From Jiella avicenniae (GTDB lineage Bacteria; Pseudomonadota; Alphaproteobacteria; Rhizobiales; Rhizobiaceae): 64,000 nt of DNA. A program made the translations under genes and the position numbers. Location of the stretch: NCBI RefSeq assembly GCF_021390325.1, contig NZ_JAJUWU010000001.1, forward strand, positions 62,001-126,000, written 5' to 3'. The notes below the pieces were generated by a model that was not told the DNA's origin, did no database searches, and saw nothing but the letters and a program-made list of their open reading frames with translations. Within the stretch, counting starts at the first letter, position 1; every line of letters starts with the position of its first letter. Positions 35,673-44,710 of the stretch are shown in pieces.

Positions 35673-36073
35673 GCGAGACCGCCGACCGGGTCAAACGGCT
35701 GAACCGCATCCTCAAGGTCCAGGCGCAGAAGCGCCTCCTGGAGGAATGGCGCATCGGCCAGCTGCGCGAGCAGCGCTCCGCCCTGGAAAAGTCGGATGCC
35801 GACATTCTCGCCAGCCTCGGCGTCGACAACGCCCTGCACGGTCTGTTCGTCGGCGCCAAGGTCAGCAACCTTCGGCGCAACGAGGCGGAACGCACGAAGC
35901 TCACCGAGGCCGAGAGCCAGGCCGAAGAACGCCTGCGGCAGGTGCGCCGGGTCGAAAAGAGCATCGAGAAGGCCCGGAACCGCACCGGGCGGCTGGCGGA
36001 TGCCGAGGACGAGGCCAAACAGCGCGACGCCAGCATCGACGCCTTCCTCGCCCGCACAACAAGCTTCGAATAA
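35669..36073 (+). CDS. FliJ-like coiled-coil protein (tentative)
   Basis: 134 residues, almost wholly helical and charged: RLNRILKVQAQKRLLEEWRI at the start, a Glu/Arg-rich coiled coil in the second half. Size, composition and translational coupling to fliR fit a FliJ-type escort protein of the export ATPase. There is no decisive motif. No fliI is nearby. Confidence 0.5.
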   Translation: MSETADRVKRLNRILKVQAQKRLLEEWRIGQLREQRSALEKSDADILASLGVDNALHGLFVGAKVSNLRRNEAERTKLTEAESQAEERLRQVRRVEKSIEKARNRTGRLADAEDEAKQRDASIDAFLARTTSFE

Positions 36074-36132
36074 GCCGGGCGCACTAGAACGACGGCAACG
36101 ATCCGGCAACCGAAGCGGCACGGCATGCGTCC

Positions 36133-36663
36133 ATGACGATCTCCAACGACTTCTCGATCAATCCGGCTGCCCTTGCCGCGACGAAAGCCGAGGCCGTCGG
36201 TCGGACGGCGCGGCCGACCGCGACGCCGGCCGCGGGCGAAGGCTTCGCGGCAGCGCTGGCGACGGCGGGCGAGACGTCGAGAACGGCCGCGGGGACGGGG
36301 AACTCGGCGCAGTCGACGATCCGTCCCCTGGTCAAGCACGAGGCGCGCGACGTGCCGCCGCTCGAACAGTTCGAGGGCTTCGTTCTCAGGAGTTTCGTCG
36401 AATCCATGCTGCCGAGCGGGGAATCGGAATTCTTCGGCAAGGGAACCGCCGGCGACATCTGGCGCTCGATGCTGGCCGAAGAGATCGGCAACGAAATGGC
36501 CAAGGGTGGCGGCATCGGCATTGCCGACACGATCGCCAAGAAGGGTGGCGCGCCGGCGGAGGGCCGCGCGAGCGCAGTGCTCGGCGATGGCACGGCAAAG
36601 CTCCACGCAGAGAACGACGCCGCGCTTGCGGCGACCCACCGTATCGCGCGGCACGGCGGCTGA
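36133..36663 (+). CDS. flgJ: Rod-binding protein, FlgJ N-terminal type
   Basis: 176 residues. The central part (about 75-135), EQFEGFVLRSFVESMLPSGE followed by FGKGTAGDIWRSMLAEEIGN and ADTIAKK, is the rod-binding domain of FlgJ. The glucosaminidase domain found in enteric FlgJ is absent, as is normal in Rhizobiales, so another hydrolase must open the wall for the rod. The N-terminal 60 residues are Ala/Thr-rich and disordered. Confidence 0.85.
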   Translation: MTISNDFSINPAALAATKAEAVGRTARPTATPAAGEGFAAALATAGETSRTAAGTGNSAQSTIRPLVKHEARDVPPLEQFEGFVLRSFVESMLPSGESEFFGKGTAGDIWRSMLAEEIGNEMAKGGGIGIADTIAKKGGAPAEGRASAVLGDGTAKLHAENDAALAATHRIARHGG

Positions 36664-36763
36664 CCGGCGGGCGGCCCGCCGCCGCCCACCGACGCCCCGG
36701 GCGAATGATCGACCCGGCCGCTCGATGCGAGCGGCGGCATAACGACAAACAAGGATGGTTCGG

Positions 36764-37111
36764 ATGTACCAGGCAATCGAAAAGGCGGCGGATCGGCTGG
36801 AATCGATCCTTTCACTCGAAATCGACACGCTTCGCGGCCAGACCAGCGAGCCGCTCGCCGAACTCACCACCCGCAAGAACCACTGCCTGCTCGAGCTCAG
36901 CCGCCTGTCACGGGCGCTCGCCGGCCAGAACGAGCGGGATACCCGCATCGAGGAGCGGCTGCGGCTTCTGAAGAAGGCGTTGCAGGAAAACCATCGGATC
37001 CTCGGCCTGCACGTCAAGGCGAGCCACGAGATCGGCGGCGTGATCGCGGCGACCATCGCGGCGGCCGATTCCGACGGCACCTACACCACTGCCGTCGTTC
37101 GCCGGGGCTGA
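36764..37111 (+). CDS. FlgN-type flagellar chaperone
   Basis: 115 residues. The ATG at 36764 is preferred over 36755 because AAGGA lies eight bases before it and directly abuts the earlier one. All-helical, with ADRLESILSLEIDTLRGQTS and ELTTRKNHCLLELSRLSRAL, like FlgN chaperones that escort FlgK and FlgL to the export gate. The C-terminal part (ILGLHVKASHEIGGVIAATI) also fits. Confidence 0.65.
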   Translation: MYQAIEKAADRLESILSLEIDTLRGQTSEPLAELTTRKNHCLLELSRLSRALAGQNERDTRIEERLRLLKKALQENHRILGLHVKASHEIGGVIAATIAAADSDGTYTTAVVRRG

Positions 37112-37115
37112 ACCG

Positions 37116-37634
37116 GTGATCAAGCTGATCGGCATCGGCGTCTGGGCCGCCATCGTCGCGCTCGGATCGAGCTACGTGATGGCGTCGGTCTTCGCCCCGG
37201 CGCCGGAGGCGGCGGTGAGCAAGGAGCCGACCTATTTCGACGGGCTCGACTACCGCTCGACCGAAAGCGTGACCATTCCGATGATTTCGCACGAGACGAT
37301 CAAGGGCTACATCCTCGCCCGTTTCGTCTACACGATCGACGGCAGCGTCGGAAACGCGCTGAAGGTGCCGCCCGATCCGTTCATCCTCGACGAGGTCTTC
37401 CGGCGGCTCTATTCGACCGACAGCTTCGACTTCGAGCGGCCCGAAAAATTCGACCTGACCGAACTGACGACGTCGATCCGCGATGCGGTCAATGCCCGCT
37501 TCGGCCAGGAGCTGTTGCACGAGCTTCTCGTCGAGCAGTTCGACTACATCGCCAAGAAGGACGCGCGCAGCGGCAACGCCGGCGGCGACAAGTCCGCCGG
37601 CGAACCCGTCAAGATCGGCAGCGCCGGCCACTGA
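37116..37634 (+). CDS. FliL-like membrane-anchored flagellar protein (tentative)
   Basis: 172 residues from GTG 37116. One N-terminal helix (IGVWAAIVALGSSYVMASVF), then a periplasmic domain with YILARFVYTIDG, a short beta layout and a late DAVNARFGQELLHELLVEQF helix-strand end. This outline matches FliL, which sits around the stator. Sequence identity to FliL cannot be judged here. The gene lies four bases after the flgN-type gene and ends the flagellar run. Confidence 0.45.
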   Translation: MIKLIGIGVWAAIVALGSSYVMASVFAPAPEAAVSKEPTYFDGLDYRSTESVTIPMISHETIKGYILARFVYTIDGSVGNALKVPPDPFILDEVFRRLYSTDSFDFERPEKFDLTELTTSIRDAVNARFGQELLHELLVEQFDYIAKKDARSGNAGGDKSAGEPVKIGSAGH

Positions 37635-37712
37635 TCCCGGCCCGCCCGTGACGGCGCCGGCTGCGTCGGGGAGCCGGCAGGCCGGACCTCGCTCGCCCCG
37701 CCGTCGTCGACG

Positions 37713-38057
37713 TCATTCCGGCAACGCGTAGTAACGCCCGGTGAGCCGGCGGATGTCGGCGCGCGTCGGCTGGATTTCGGCGCCGACGAAGCGCACGCCG
37801 ATCTCGCGACCCGCCTGCCAGACGATCACCACCGGCGCCAATCGCAACTCGACTTCGTCGAGGACGAAGAAGCGTGGCGGGAGGGGGCGGTCCGAACCGC
37901 GACGGATGCGCGCGCCGCCCCGCGATCGATCGTAGAGCATGCCGTCGTCGAGGAACTTGCCGGACAGGCCGGCGAGCTTCACCGGCCGCAGCCTCGTGCG
38001 CCGCCGCGCATCGAGGCGCCCGTCCTTCCCCCGTTGTTCGCTCCGTGAGTCCTGCAT
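37713..38057 (-). CDS. PilZ-domain protein
   Basis: 114 residues. RRRTRLRPV provides the R-x-x-x-R part and DRSRGGARI the D-x-S-x-x-G part of the c-di-GMP binding site, spaced as in PilZ domains, followed by LAPVVIVWQAGREIGVRFVG. It is a single-domain protein facing the flagellar genes from the other strand. Proteins of this kind often slow or stop flagella when c-di-GMP is high; a link to motility is inferred from position only. Confidence 0.75.
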   Translation of the reverse strand: MQDSRSEQRGKDGRLDARRRTRLRPVKLAGLSGKFLDDGMLYDRSRGGARIRRGSDRPLPPRFFVLDEVELRLAPVVIVWQAGREIGVRFVGAEIQPTRADIRRLTGRYYALPE

Positions 38058-38237
38058 GGCAACAGGTTAGGCGCGATCCCTTCAACAAACCCTGAACCGC
38101 GCCAAGATCAGCCTCGTCGACTTGCGGCCTTCGCCCGACCCCATCGAGAAAAGATTAACCCGGGCCTGCGATGCTCGGAAACGTCGAGGCCGCATGATGC
38201 CGCTTCGCCCGTCTCCCCACGCATCGAGGTCGTCATC

Positions 38238-38723
38238 ATGAGTCAGAGCGCGTCCGTTTCGGCTGCCCGGAAGCTGAACGCCGCAAACCAGTCGGACCGG
38301 ATCGTCAAGGCGCTGTCGCTGTGCCTCTTCGTCCTGTCGACCAGCTTCTTCTCCGTGGTGACGGCGATCTCCTACATGTATCCGGGCTATTTCGACCGGC
38401 TCCTGATGGAGCGGATGGCCGAAGCCGAGATCGATCCGATCGCCGTCGGCTCGACCTCGAAGGCCGAGGATGACGGCGAGGCCTCGGACGTCGCGGCGTT
38501 GCCGGTGCCGGTGCAGGTTCGGCCGTGGGCGCTGAAGCCGCAGGACTTCTCGATCGTGATGGTGTTCGGCGACGAGGCGCATCTCGCCTCGCCGGGCGAA
38601 CTCTGGCACGTCCAGGTGGGCTCGACGGTGCCGGGCCTCGGCCGGATCCTCGCCATCGAGGCGAGCAGGGACGGCGGCACCGTCAAAGCCGAGAACGCCA
38701 CGCTGAAGGGCGTACCGCAGTAG
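38238..38723 (+). CDS. Membrane-anchored protein of unknown function
   Basis: 161 residues. A cytoplasmic N-terminus of about 23 residues, one membrane helix (ALSLCLFVLSTSFFSVVTAI), then a periplasmic part with an Asp/Glu-rich linker. The C-terminal domain contains ELWHVQVGSTVPGLGRILAI, resembling the small beta domains that close pilus or secretion anchors. I do not recognise the family. It is convergent with iolB and separated by 93 bases. Confidence 0.55.
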   Translation: MSQSASVSAARKLNAANQSDRIVKALSLCLFVLSTSFFSVVTAISYMYPGYFDRLLMERMAEAEIDPIAVGSTSKAEDDGEASDVAALPVPVQVRPWALKPQDFSIVMVFGDEAHLASPGELWHVQVGSTVPGLGRILAIEASRDGGTVKAENATLKGVPQ

Positions 38724-38816
38724 GCTCCGGCCGACTTCTGCCTCCACCGGCTACGGCGTCCTGCTGCCCTCCGGCCGATCTCCGAGGCGATGTTCCGCTG
38801 CGTTGCCTCAGAGGTT

Positions 38817-39641
38817 TCAGGCGTCGCGCCTGGCGATCCAGTCGTGGTCGGGATGGTTCTTGAAGCGCCACTTGCGCAGCGGGCCGGCCATGACGTTGAG
38901 GTAATACATCTCGTAGCCGTAGGGCGCGGCGCAGGGGTGATGGCCCTTCGGCACCAACACCACGTCGTGGTCGGAGACGCTCATCGTCTCGTCGAGCGTG
39001 CCGTCCTCGGTGAAGACCCGCTGGTGGCCGTAGCCCTGCGCCGGGTTCAGCCGGTGGTAATAGGTCTCTTCGAGATAGGTCATGTCCGGAAAGGCGTCCT
39101 CGTCGTGCCGATGCGGCGGATAGGACGACCAGTGGCCGGCGGGGGTGAAGACCTCCGTGACGAGCAGCGAGTCCGCGACGTCGCGCTCCTCCATGGCGAT
39201 GGCGTTGATGTGGCGAAGGTTCGTCCCCTTGCCGCGGTCGGCGAGCGAGATGCCTTCGGGCCCGATCCGCGCGGCCTCGTGGCCGCCGGAGCCCGGCGCG
39301 GTGCAGACGGCGAGCGTGCAGGCCGTGGTGGCCGTCGCCGACCACTCGCTGGCGTTCGGCACGTAGAGGCAGTGGGGCGGCGTCTTTTCGAAGACGTCCA
39401 TGCGATCGCCCATCTCGCCAAACTCCTCGCCGTCTGCCGAGATCGTCGCCTTTCCCTCCACCAGCACGAGGATCGCCTCGCGATCGCCCGTCGCCTCGCC
39501 GGCGGTTTCGCCCGGGGCGAGGCGGTAGAGCGAGAAGCCCACATAGGTCCAGTCCGGCGACAGCGGGGACTTGGCGTTCTCCGGCGTGATGACATGGACC
39601 TTGCCGGTCGTGCCGGTCGGTTTGCGCAACAGATCGCTCAT
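38817..39641 (-). CDS. iolB: 5-deoxy-glucuronate isomerase IolB
   Basis: 274 residues from the ATG at 39641 with AAGGAG upstream. Bicupin fold. Metal-site residues are visible in HWSSYPPHRHDED and in YLEETYYHRLNPAQGYGHQR; a third block is PKGHHPCAAPYGYEMYYLNV. It converts 5-deoxy-D-glucuronate to 5-dehydro-2-deoxy-D-gluconate, the step between IolD and IolC. Last gene of the leftward inositol operon. Confidence 0.96.
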   Translation of the reverse strand: MSDLLRKPTGTTGKVHVITPENAKSPLSPDWTYVGFSLYRLAPGETAGEATGDREAILVLVEGKATISADGEEFGEMGDRMDVFEKTPPHCLYVPNASEWSATATTACTLAVCTAPGSGGHEAARIGPEGISLADRGKGTNLRHINAIAMEERDVADSLLVTEVFTPAGHWSSYPPHRHDEDAFPDMTYLEETYYHRLNPAQGYGHQRVFTEDGTLDETMSVSDHDVVLVPKGHHPCAAPYGYEMYYLNVMAGPLRKWRFKNHPDHDWIARRDA

Positions 39642-39733
39642 CGCGGCGCTCCTTTTCGTCTTTCGTCGTCTCGTTCGCCCCGTGCCTTGGCGAATTGGTG
39701 CCTTGCCGCCCGTCGGCCGGTCGGGTGCTGCGG

Positions 39734-40642
39734 TCAGAACCCTTCGGTCAGGCCGGCGTCCTTCGCCAGCGCCTTCAAGGTCTTCAGCCCCAGCGACTGA
39801 TATTGAACCGGATTGCGCACCGCCGGGTCCTGCTCGGCCTCGATGACGATCCAGCCGGCATAGCCGTTCTCGGCGAGGAGCTTCAGGCACGGTCCGAAAT
39901 CGACGCCGCCCTCCTCGTCACCCGGCACGGTGAAGACGCCGCGCCGGACGCCCTCCAGAAACGACAGCCCGTCCCGCCGGACCTCGGCCATGACTTCGGG
40001 CCGGACGTTCTTGGCATGGAAATGCGACACCCGGCCGATATGCTTTTGCAGATAGGGCGCCGGATCGACGCCGTTGCCGCCGAAATAGAAATGCCCGGCA
40101 TCGAAGAGCAGCCGCGTCGCCGGGCCCGTATGGGCCATGAACAGGTCGAGTTCGGCCGGGGTCTCGACCACCGTTCCCATGTGATGGTGATAGACCAGAG
40201 GAACGCCCTCGGCCGCGCAGTGCCGTGCCACCGCTTCGACCTTCTCGCCGAACTCCGCCCAGCGCTCCCTCGGCAGGACCGGCGAGGCAGCAAGGCTCGC
40301 CCCGTCGTTGCCGTGGATGGCGTTCGACGTCTCGCAGGCGATGCAGACCGTGCAGCCCATCGCCTTCAGCCTGTCCAGATGCGGCTGGATCAGTGCGATC
40401 TCCTCCTCGGCCGAGTGGACGAGGAGGTTGAGCGAGTACCAGGCGGACACGAAGGCGAGGCCGTGGGGGGCGAGGGCTGCCTTCAGCTCGGCCGGATCCC
40501 AGGGCATCTTGTGGCCGTTCTCGATGCCGGCAAAGCCGATCTCGCCGGCCTCCCTGAGGCAGGTCTCGAGGGGAATGTCGGCCCCGAGGGTTTGGTCGTC
40601 GTCGTTCGACCAGGCGATGGGATTGGTGCCGAAGCGGATCAT
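39734..40642 (-). CDS. iolE: Myo-inosose-2 dehydratase IolE
   Basis: 302 residues, TIM-barrel. It starts [20 protein letters not shown], as in IolE, and carries the metal-site strands [35 protein letters not shown]-like and [13 protein letters not shown], ending with [10 protein letters not shown]. It removes water from scyllo-inosose to give the trihydroxycyclohexane-dione used by IolD. Confidence 0.96.
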   Translation of the reverse strand: MIRFGTNPIAWSNDDDQTLGADIPLETCLREAGEIGFAGIENGHKMPWDPAELKAALAPHGLAFVSAWYSLNLLVHSAEEEIALIQPHLDRLKAMGCTVCIACETSNAIHGNDGASLAASPVLPRERWAEFGEKVEAVARHCAAEGVPLVYHHHMGTVVETPAELDLFMAHTGPATRLLFDAGHFYFGGNGVDPAPYLQKHIGRVSHFHAKNVRPEVMAEVRRDGLSFLEGVRRGVFTVPGDEEGGVDFGPCLKLLAENGYAGWIVIEAEQDPAVRNPVQYQSLGLKTLKALAKDAGLTEGF

Positions 40643-40743
40643 GGGTGGGGTCCTGTGAGGGAAGGGGGGTGGTGTCGTTTGGTTTCAGGATGCGGTCGCG
40701 CGGTGTGAGGATGGCGAGGACTCGACACGGATCGGCCGCGCCG

Positions 40744-40914
40744 CGCCCCCCTCTGCCTGCCGGCATCTCCCCCACGAGGGGGGAGATCGATCGCCGTCGC
40801 CGGCCGCGCTCTTCGATCGCGCGCAGCACCGACGCAAGCAGACGGGTCGCCACCGCCCAAAGCTGCCGATCTCCCCTCTTGTGGGGGAGATGCCCGGCAG
40901 GGCAGAGGGGGGCG
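40744..40914. repeat. Palindromic intergenic repeat element
   Basis: Two arms of about 46-48 bases, 40744-40789 and 40867-40914, are inverted copies with two one-base gaps and two mismatches. Each arm also folds on itself around a run of C and G (ATCTCCCCC with GGGGGGAGAT). The middle 77 bases carry no gene. The element fills most of the iolE-iolD gap. A matching piece of one arm end occurs at 58830-58850. The form is that of small non-coding palindromic elements dispersed in Rhizobiales genomes; the exact family is not determined. Confidence 0.75.
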
Positions 40915-40961
40915 TGCAGGGCGCAATCCCGTGCAGCCAGTTACCCTGCGCGACCGACGCA

Positions 40962-42788
40962 TCACCCGCCGGCCCGCATCTTCACCTGCTCTTCATAGGC
41001 CTTGCGCGCCTCCAGAACCTCCTCGCGCTCGGAAACTTCCGGAACCGCGACGTCCCACCAGTGGCCGCCCGGCTCGCTGGAGGGATAGGGATCGGTGTCG
41101 ATCACCACGACGAACGGGCCTGCCGCATCCTTCGCCCGCTCCAGCGCCGATTCCAGCTCGGCAATCGAGGCGACATGCACCGCCGCCGCGCCCATCGAGG
41201 CGGCATGGGCGGCAAAGTCGATGTTCGAGGCCTGCGCGCGCTCGGTGTGGTCGAGGAGGTTGTTGAACTCCGCCCCGCCCGCCGACATCTGCAGGCGGTT
41301 GATGCAGCCGAAGCCGCGATTGTCGGTCAGGACGACGGTGATCTTCAGTCCCAGCATGACCGCGGTCGCCAGCTCGGAATTCGCCATCATGTAGGAGCCG
41401 TCGCCGAGCATGCAGACGACGTCGCGATCGGGCTCGGCCATCTTGATGCCGATTGCGCCGGCGATCTCGTAGCCCATGCAGGAATAACCGTATTCCATGT
41501 GATAGGCGCCGGGGCGCGGCGCCTTCCAGAGCTTGTGGAGTTCGCCCGGCATGGTGCCTGCCGCGCACATCACCACCGTATTCGGCCCGCTCGCCCGCTG
41601 CACGGCACCGATGACCTGCTGGTCGGTCGGCAGTTCGTTGCCCTCCGGGCGGGCCGTCAGCGGATCGACGGCGGCGAACCATTCGGTCTTCAGCGCAGGA
41701 TCCGGCTCCGCGAAGCGCGTCTCGCCCAGGGCCTCCGACAGCATTTCGAGGCCGACCTCAGCATCGCAGCAGAGCGGCTCGGCGCCGCGCTTCATCGCGT
41801 CATAGGCGGCGACGTTGAGCGAGACGAGCCTGCGCTTCGGGTTCTTGAAGAGGTTCCACGAGCCGGTGGTGAAGTCCTGGAAGCGCGTCCCGACGCCGAG
41901 GACGAGATCGGCTTCGGCGCAGGTAACGTTGGCCGAGGAGGAGCCGGTGACGCCGACCGGGCCGAGATTCATCGGATGATCCCAGGCGAGCGCCGACTTG
42001 CCGGCCTGGCTCTCGACGACGGGGATCCGGTGCTTCTCCACAAAGGCCTTCAGCGCCTCGGTCGCGCCGGAATAGTGGACGCCGCCGCCGGCGACGATCA
42101 CCGGCTTTTCGGCCGCCTTCAGGAGGTCGACGACGCCGGCGAGCTCCACCGGGTCCGGATAGGGCCGGCGGATGCGCCAGATCTTCGGCTCGAAGAAGCT
42201 TTCCGGCCAGTCATGGGCCTCGGCCTGGACGTCCTGGCAGAAGGCGAGGCAGACCGGGCCGCACTCGGCCGGATCGGTCATGGTGCGGAAGGCGCGGGGG
42301 AGGGCGGTGAGGAGCTGTTCCGGCCGCATGATGCGGTCGAAATAGCGGGTGACCGGCCGGAAGCAGTCGTTGACCGAGACGGTGCCGTCGGAAAAGTCCT
42401 CGACCTGCTGGAGGACCGGATCGGGGCCGCGATTGGCGAAGACGTCGCCGGGGATCAGCAGCAGCGGCAGGCGGTTGACATGGGCGAGGGCGGCGGCGGT
42501 GACCATGTTGGTCGCGCCGGGACCGATCGAGGATGTGACGGCCATCGCGCGGCGTCGGCCGGACTGCTTGGCATAGGCGATGGCGGCGTGGCACATCGTC
42601 TGTTCGTTGTGACCCCGGTACGTGGTGATCGCGTCACGCTCGGCATGGAGCGCCTCGCCGATGCCGGCGACGTTGCCATGGCCGAAGATCGCCCAGACGC
42701 CGCCGAGGAAAGGCTCGCCTTCTTCGGTCATCTGGACGGAAAGATATTTCACCATCGCCTGCGCGGCGGTCAGCCGGATCGTCGTCAT
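40962..42788 (-). CDS. iolD: 3D-(3,5/4)-trihydroxycyclohexane-1,2-dione hydrolase IolD
   Basis: 608 residues. Thiamine-diphosphate enzyme fold: FGHGNVAGIGEAL with the N-terminal catalytic region, the middle domain with VIVAGGGVHYSGATEALKAF, and the ThDP motif GDGSYMMANSELATAVMLGL ending in the DNRGFG loop. It opens the six-carbon ring to 5-deoxy-D-glucuronate. Its ATG overlaps the stop of the kinase gene. The 319 bases to iolE hold the palindromic element. Confidence 0.96.
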   Translation of the reverse strand: MTTIRLTAAQAMVKYLSVQMTEEGEPFLGGVWAIFGHGNVAGIGEALHAERDAITTYRGHNEQTMCHAAIAYAKQSGRRRAMAVTSSIGPGATNMVTAAALAHVNRLPLLLIPGDVFANRGPDPVLQQVEDFSDGTVSVNDCFRPVTRYFDRIMRPEQLLTALPRAFRTMTDPAECGPVCLAFCQDVQAEAHDWPESFFEPKIWRIRRPYPDPVELAGVVDLLKAAEKPVIVAGGGVHYSGATEALKAFVEKHRIPVVESQAGKSALAWDHPMNLGPVGVTGSSSANVTCAEADLVLGVGTRFQDFTTGSWNLFKNPKRRLVSLNVAAYDAMKRGAEPLCCDAEVGLEMLSEALGETRFAEPDPALKTEWFAAVDPLTARPEGNELPTDQQVIGAVQRASGPNTVVMCAAGTMPGELHKLWKAPRPGAYHMEYGYSCMGYEIAGAIGIKMAEPDRDVVCMLGDGSYMMANSELATAVMLGLKITVVLTDNRGFGCINRLQMSAGGAEFNNLLDHTERAQASNIDFAAHAASMGAAAVHVASIAELESALERAKDAAGPFVVVIDTDPYPSSEPGGHWWDVAVPEVSEREEVLEARKAYEEQVKMRAGG

Positions 42789-44710
42789 CGCGTCGTCTCC
42801 CTGCCGGATGTCCTTGCGGCCGCCCGTGCATCATCCCAGAGGGCGCAGAGCCGGCCGTATTTCTCCGCCATCATCGCGGTGGCTTCGTCCGGCGAAAGCG
42901 TGCCGGCGAGATAGGCCTTCGCCGCCTCGCCGAAGATCGTCCGCCCGACGGCGAAGCCCTTCACCAGGTCGAACCGGGCGGCTGCGGCGAAGCTTGCCTT
43001 CAGTGCCTCTTCGGAGGCGTCGAGGCCGAGCATGACGATGCCGCGCACATGCGGATCGTTCTCGGCGATGGCGGCACAGGCGTTCTCCCAGGCGGCTTCG
43101 CTCGCCATCGGCTCGAGCTTCCACCAGTCGGGATGGATGCCGAGGTCGTAGAACCGACGGATCACCTCCGCCGTCGTCTCGTCGTCGACGAGGCCGGCCT
43201 TGGACGGGATCACCTCGAGCAGGAATTCCAGCCTGTTGCGGCGGCAGGCGTCGAACAGCCGCGCAATGCTCGCCTCCTGCTCGGCCCAGAGTTCTTGATC
43301 GTCGTCCGGATGGCAGAAGCACAGGCATTTGACCACGTGCTCGGCCGGCCATTCGGCGAGCCCGCCGCAATCCGTGCCGATCTCCGGCTCGAACATCAGA
43401 GGCCGCGAGCCCGGCCATTCGACGGGCCGGCCGATCCACAGGCCGCGCCCGGCCGCGCGATGGAGCGCCTGGCGGCCGAGCCGGCCGTCGCAGAGGAGGC
43501 CGTAGCCGGGCCGCCCGGCCTGAACTTTCAGCACAGCGTCGAGGCAAAGCTGCTTGAAGGCGCCGATTGTCTCCGTCGTCGCGCCGGGCATCTCTTCGAG
43601 CTGCATGCGATGGTCGAAGGCGAAGACCCGCATCACCGGCCATTCGCCCTTGCGGTTGGTCGACCAGTGGATCTGTTCGAGCTCCGCGTCCTTTCGCAGC
43701 GCCTTCTCCCTGACGCCGCGCTTCAGGAAGAATTCGAGCTCGGCCAGCGAAGGATAGGCCGGCGTGCAGCCATGGCGCGAGACGGCGAAGGCGCCGCAGG
43801 CATTGGCATATTCGAGCGAGCGCGGCCAGGCCTCGCCGTCGAGCCAGCCCTTCAGGAGCCCCGACATGAAGCCGTCGCCGGCGCCCAGAACGTTGAACAC
43901 CTCGATCGGAAAGCCGGGGCCGGCCTCACCGTCATCGAGGCTCGCCGGAATGGCGCCGGTAAAGGCGACGGCGCCCGCCGCGCCCCGCTTGCAGACGAGG
44001 GTGGCCGCCGAGACGGCGCGCACCGCCCTGAGGGCCTCGACGGTGTCGGTCGTTCCGCCGGCGATGTGGAACTCCTCCTCCGTGCCGACGATCAGGTCGA
44101 ACAGAGGCAGCGTCGACTGGAGCTTGGCCGTCACCGCTTTCGACGCGATGAAGCGTTCCTCCCCGGCGCCGTGGCCGGCGAGGCCCCAGAGGTTGGGGCG
44201 GTAGTCGATGTCGAGCGCGGTGCGCGCGCCGTGCTCCCGTGCGAGGCGGATCGCCTTCAGGACGGCCGCCTCCGTCTGCGGATGGCTGAGATGGGTGCCG
44301 GTCGCGACGACCGCCCGCGCCCTCGCGATGAAGGCCTCGTCGATGTCGGCTTCCGACAGCGCCATGTCGGCGCAGTTCTCGCGATAGAAGATCAGCGGAA
44401 ACTGCGTGTCGTCGCGAATGCCGAGGAGGACGAGGGCGGTGAGCCGCTCGGAATCTGTGACGACGCCGGTGGTGTCGACACCCTCGCGGCGCAGCTCCTC
44501 GATCAGGAACCGCCCCATGTGCTCGTCGCCGACGCGGGTGATCAGCGCCGATTTGAGGCCGAGCCGGGCCGTTCCGGTCGCCATGTTGGTGGGCGAGCCG
44601 CCGACATATTTGTCGAAGCTCCGCATGTCCTCCAGCCGGCCGCCGACCTGCCCGCCGTAAAGATCGACGGAGGAGCGGCCGATGGTGATGAGATCGAGGT
44701 TCTTTTCCAT
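42785..44710 (-). CDS. iolC: 5-dehydro-2-deoxygluconokinase IolC fused to DUF2090 domain
   Basis: 641 residues from the ATG at 44710. Residues about 1-325 are a PfkB-family kinase: VGGSPTNMATGTARLGLKSA at the substrate site, LDIDYRPNLWGL, and the anion-hole/catalytic GAGDGFMSGLLKGW. Residues about 335-630 are a DUF2090 domain (FAFDHRMQLEEMPGAT; WKLEPMASEAAWENACAA). The two-domain form is common in alphaproteobacteria, where the second half probably replaces the separate aldolase IolJ. Reaction: phosphorylation of 5-dehydro-2-deoxygluconate, then likely aldol cleavage. Both ends overlap neighbours by four or fewer bases. Confidence 0.93.
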   Translation of the reverse strand: MEKNLDLITIGRSSVDLYGGQVGGRLEDMRSFDKYVGGSPTNMATGTARLGLKSALITRVGDEHMGRFLIEELRREGVDTTGVVTDSERLTALVLLGIRDDTQFPLIFYRENCADMALSEADIDEAFIARARAVVATGTHLSHPQTEAAVLKAIRLAREHGARTALDIDYRPNLWGLAGHGAGEERFIASKAVTAKLQSTLPLFDLIVGTEEEFHIAGGTTDTVEALRAVRAVSAATLVCKRGAAGAVAFTGAIPASLDDGEAGPGFPIEVFNVLGAGDGFMSGLLKGWLDGEAWPRSLEYANACGAFAVSRHGCTPAYPSLAELEFFLKRGVREKALRKDAELEQIHWSTNRKGEWPVMRVFAFDHRMQLEEMPGATTETIGAFKQLCLDAVLKVQAGRPGYGLLCDGRLGRQALHRAAGRGLWIGRPVEWPGSRPLMFEPEIGTDCGGLAEWPAEHVVKCLCFCHPDDDQELWAEQEASIARLFDACRRNRLEFLLEVIPSKAGLVDDETTAEVIRRFYDLGIHPDWWKLEPMASEAAWENACAAIAENDPHVRGIVMLGLDASEEALKASFAAAARFDLVKGFAVGRTIFGEAAKAYLAGTLSPDEATAMMAEKYGRLCALWDDARAAARTSGRETTR

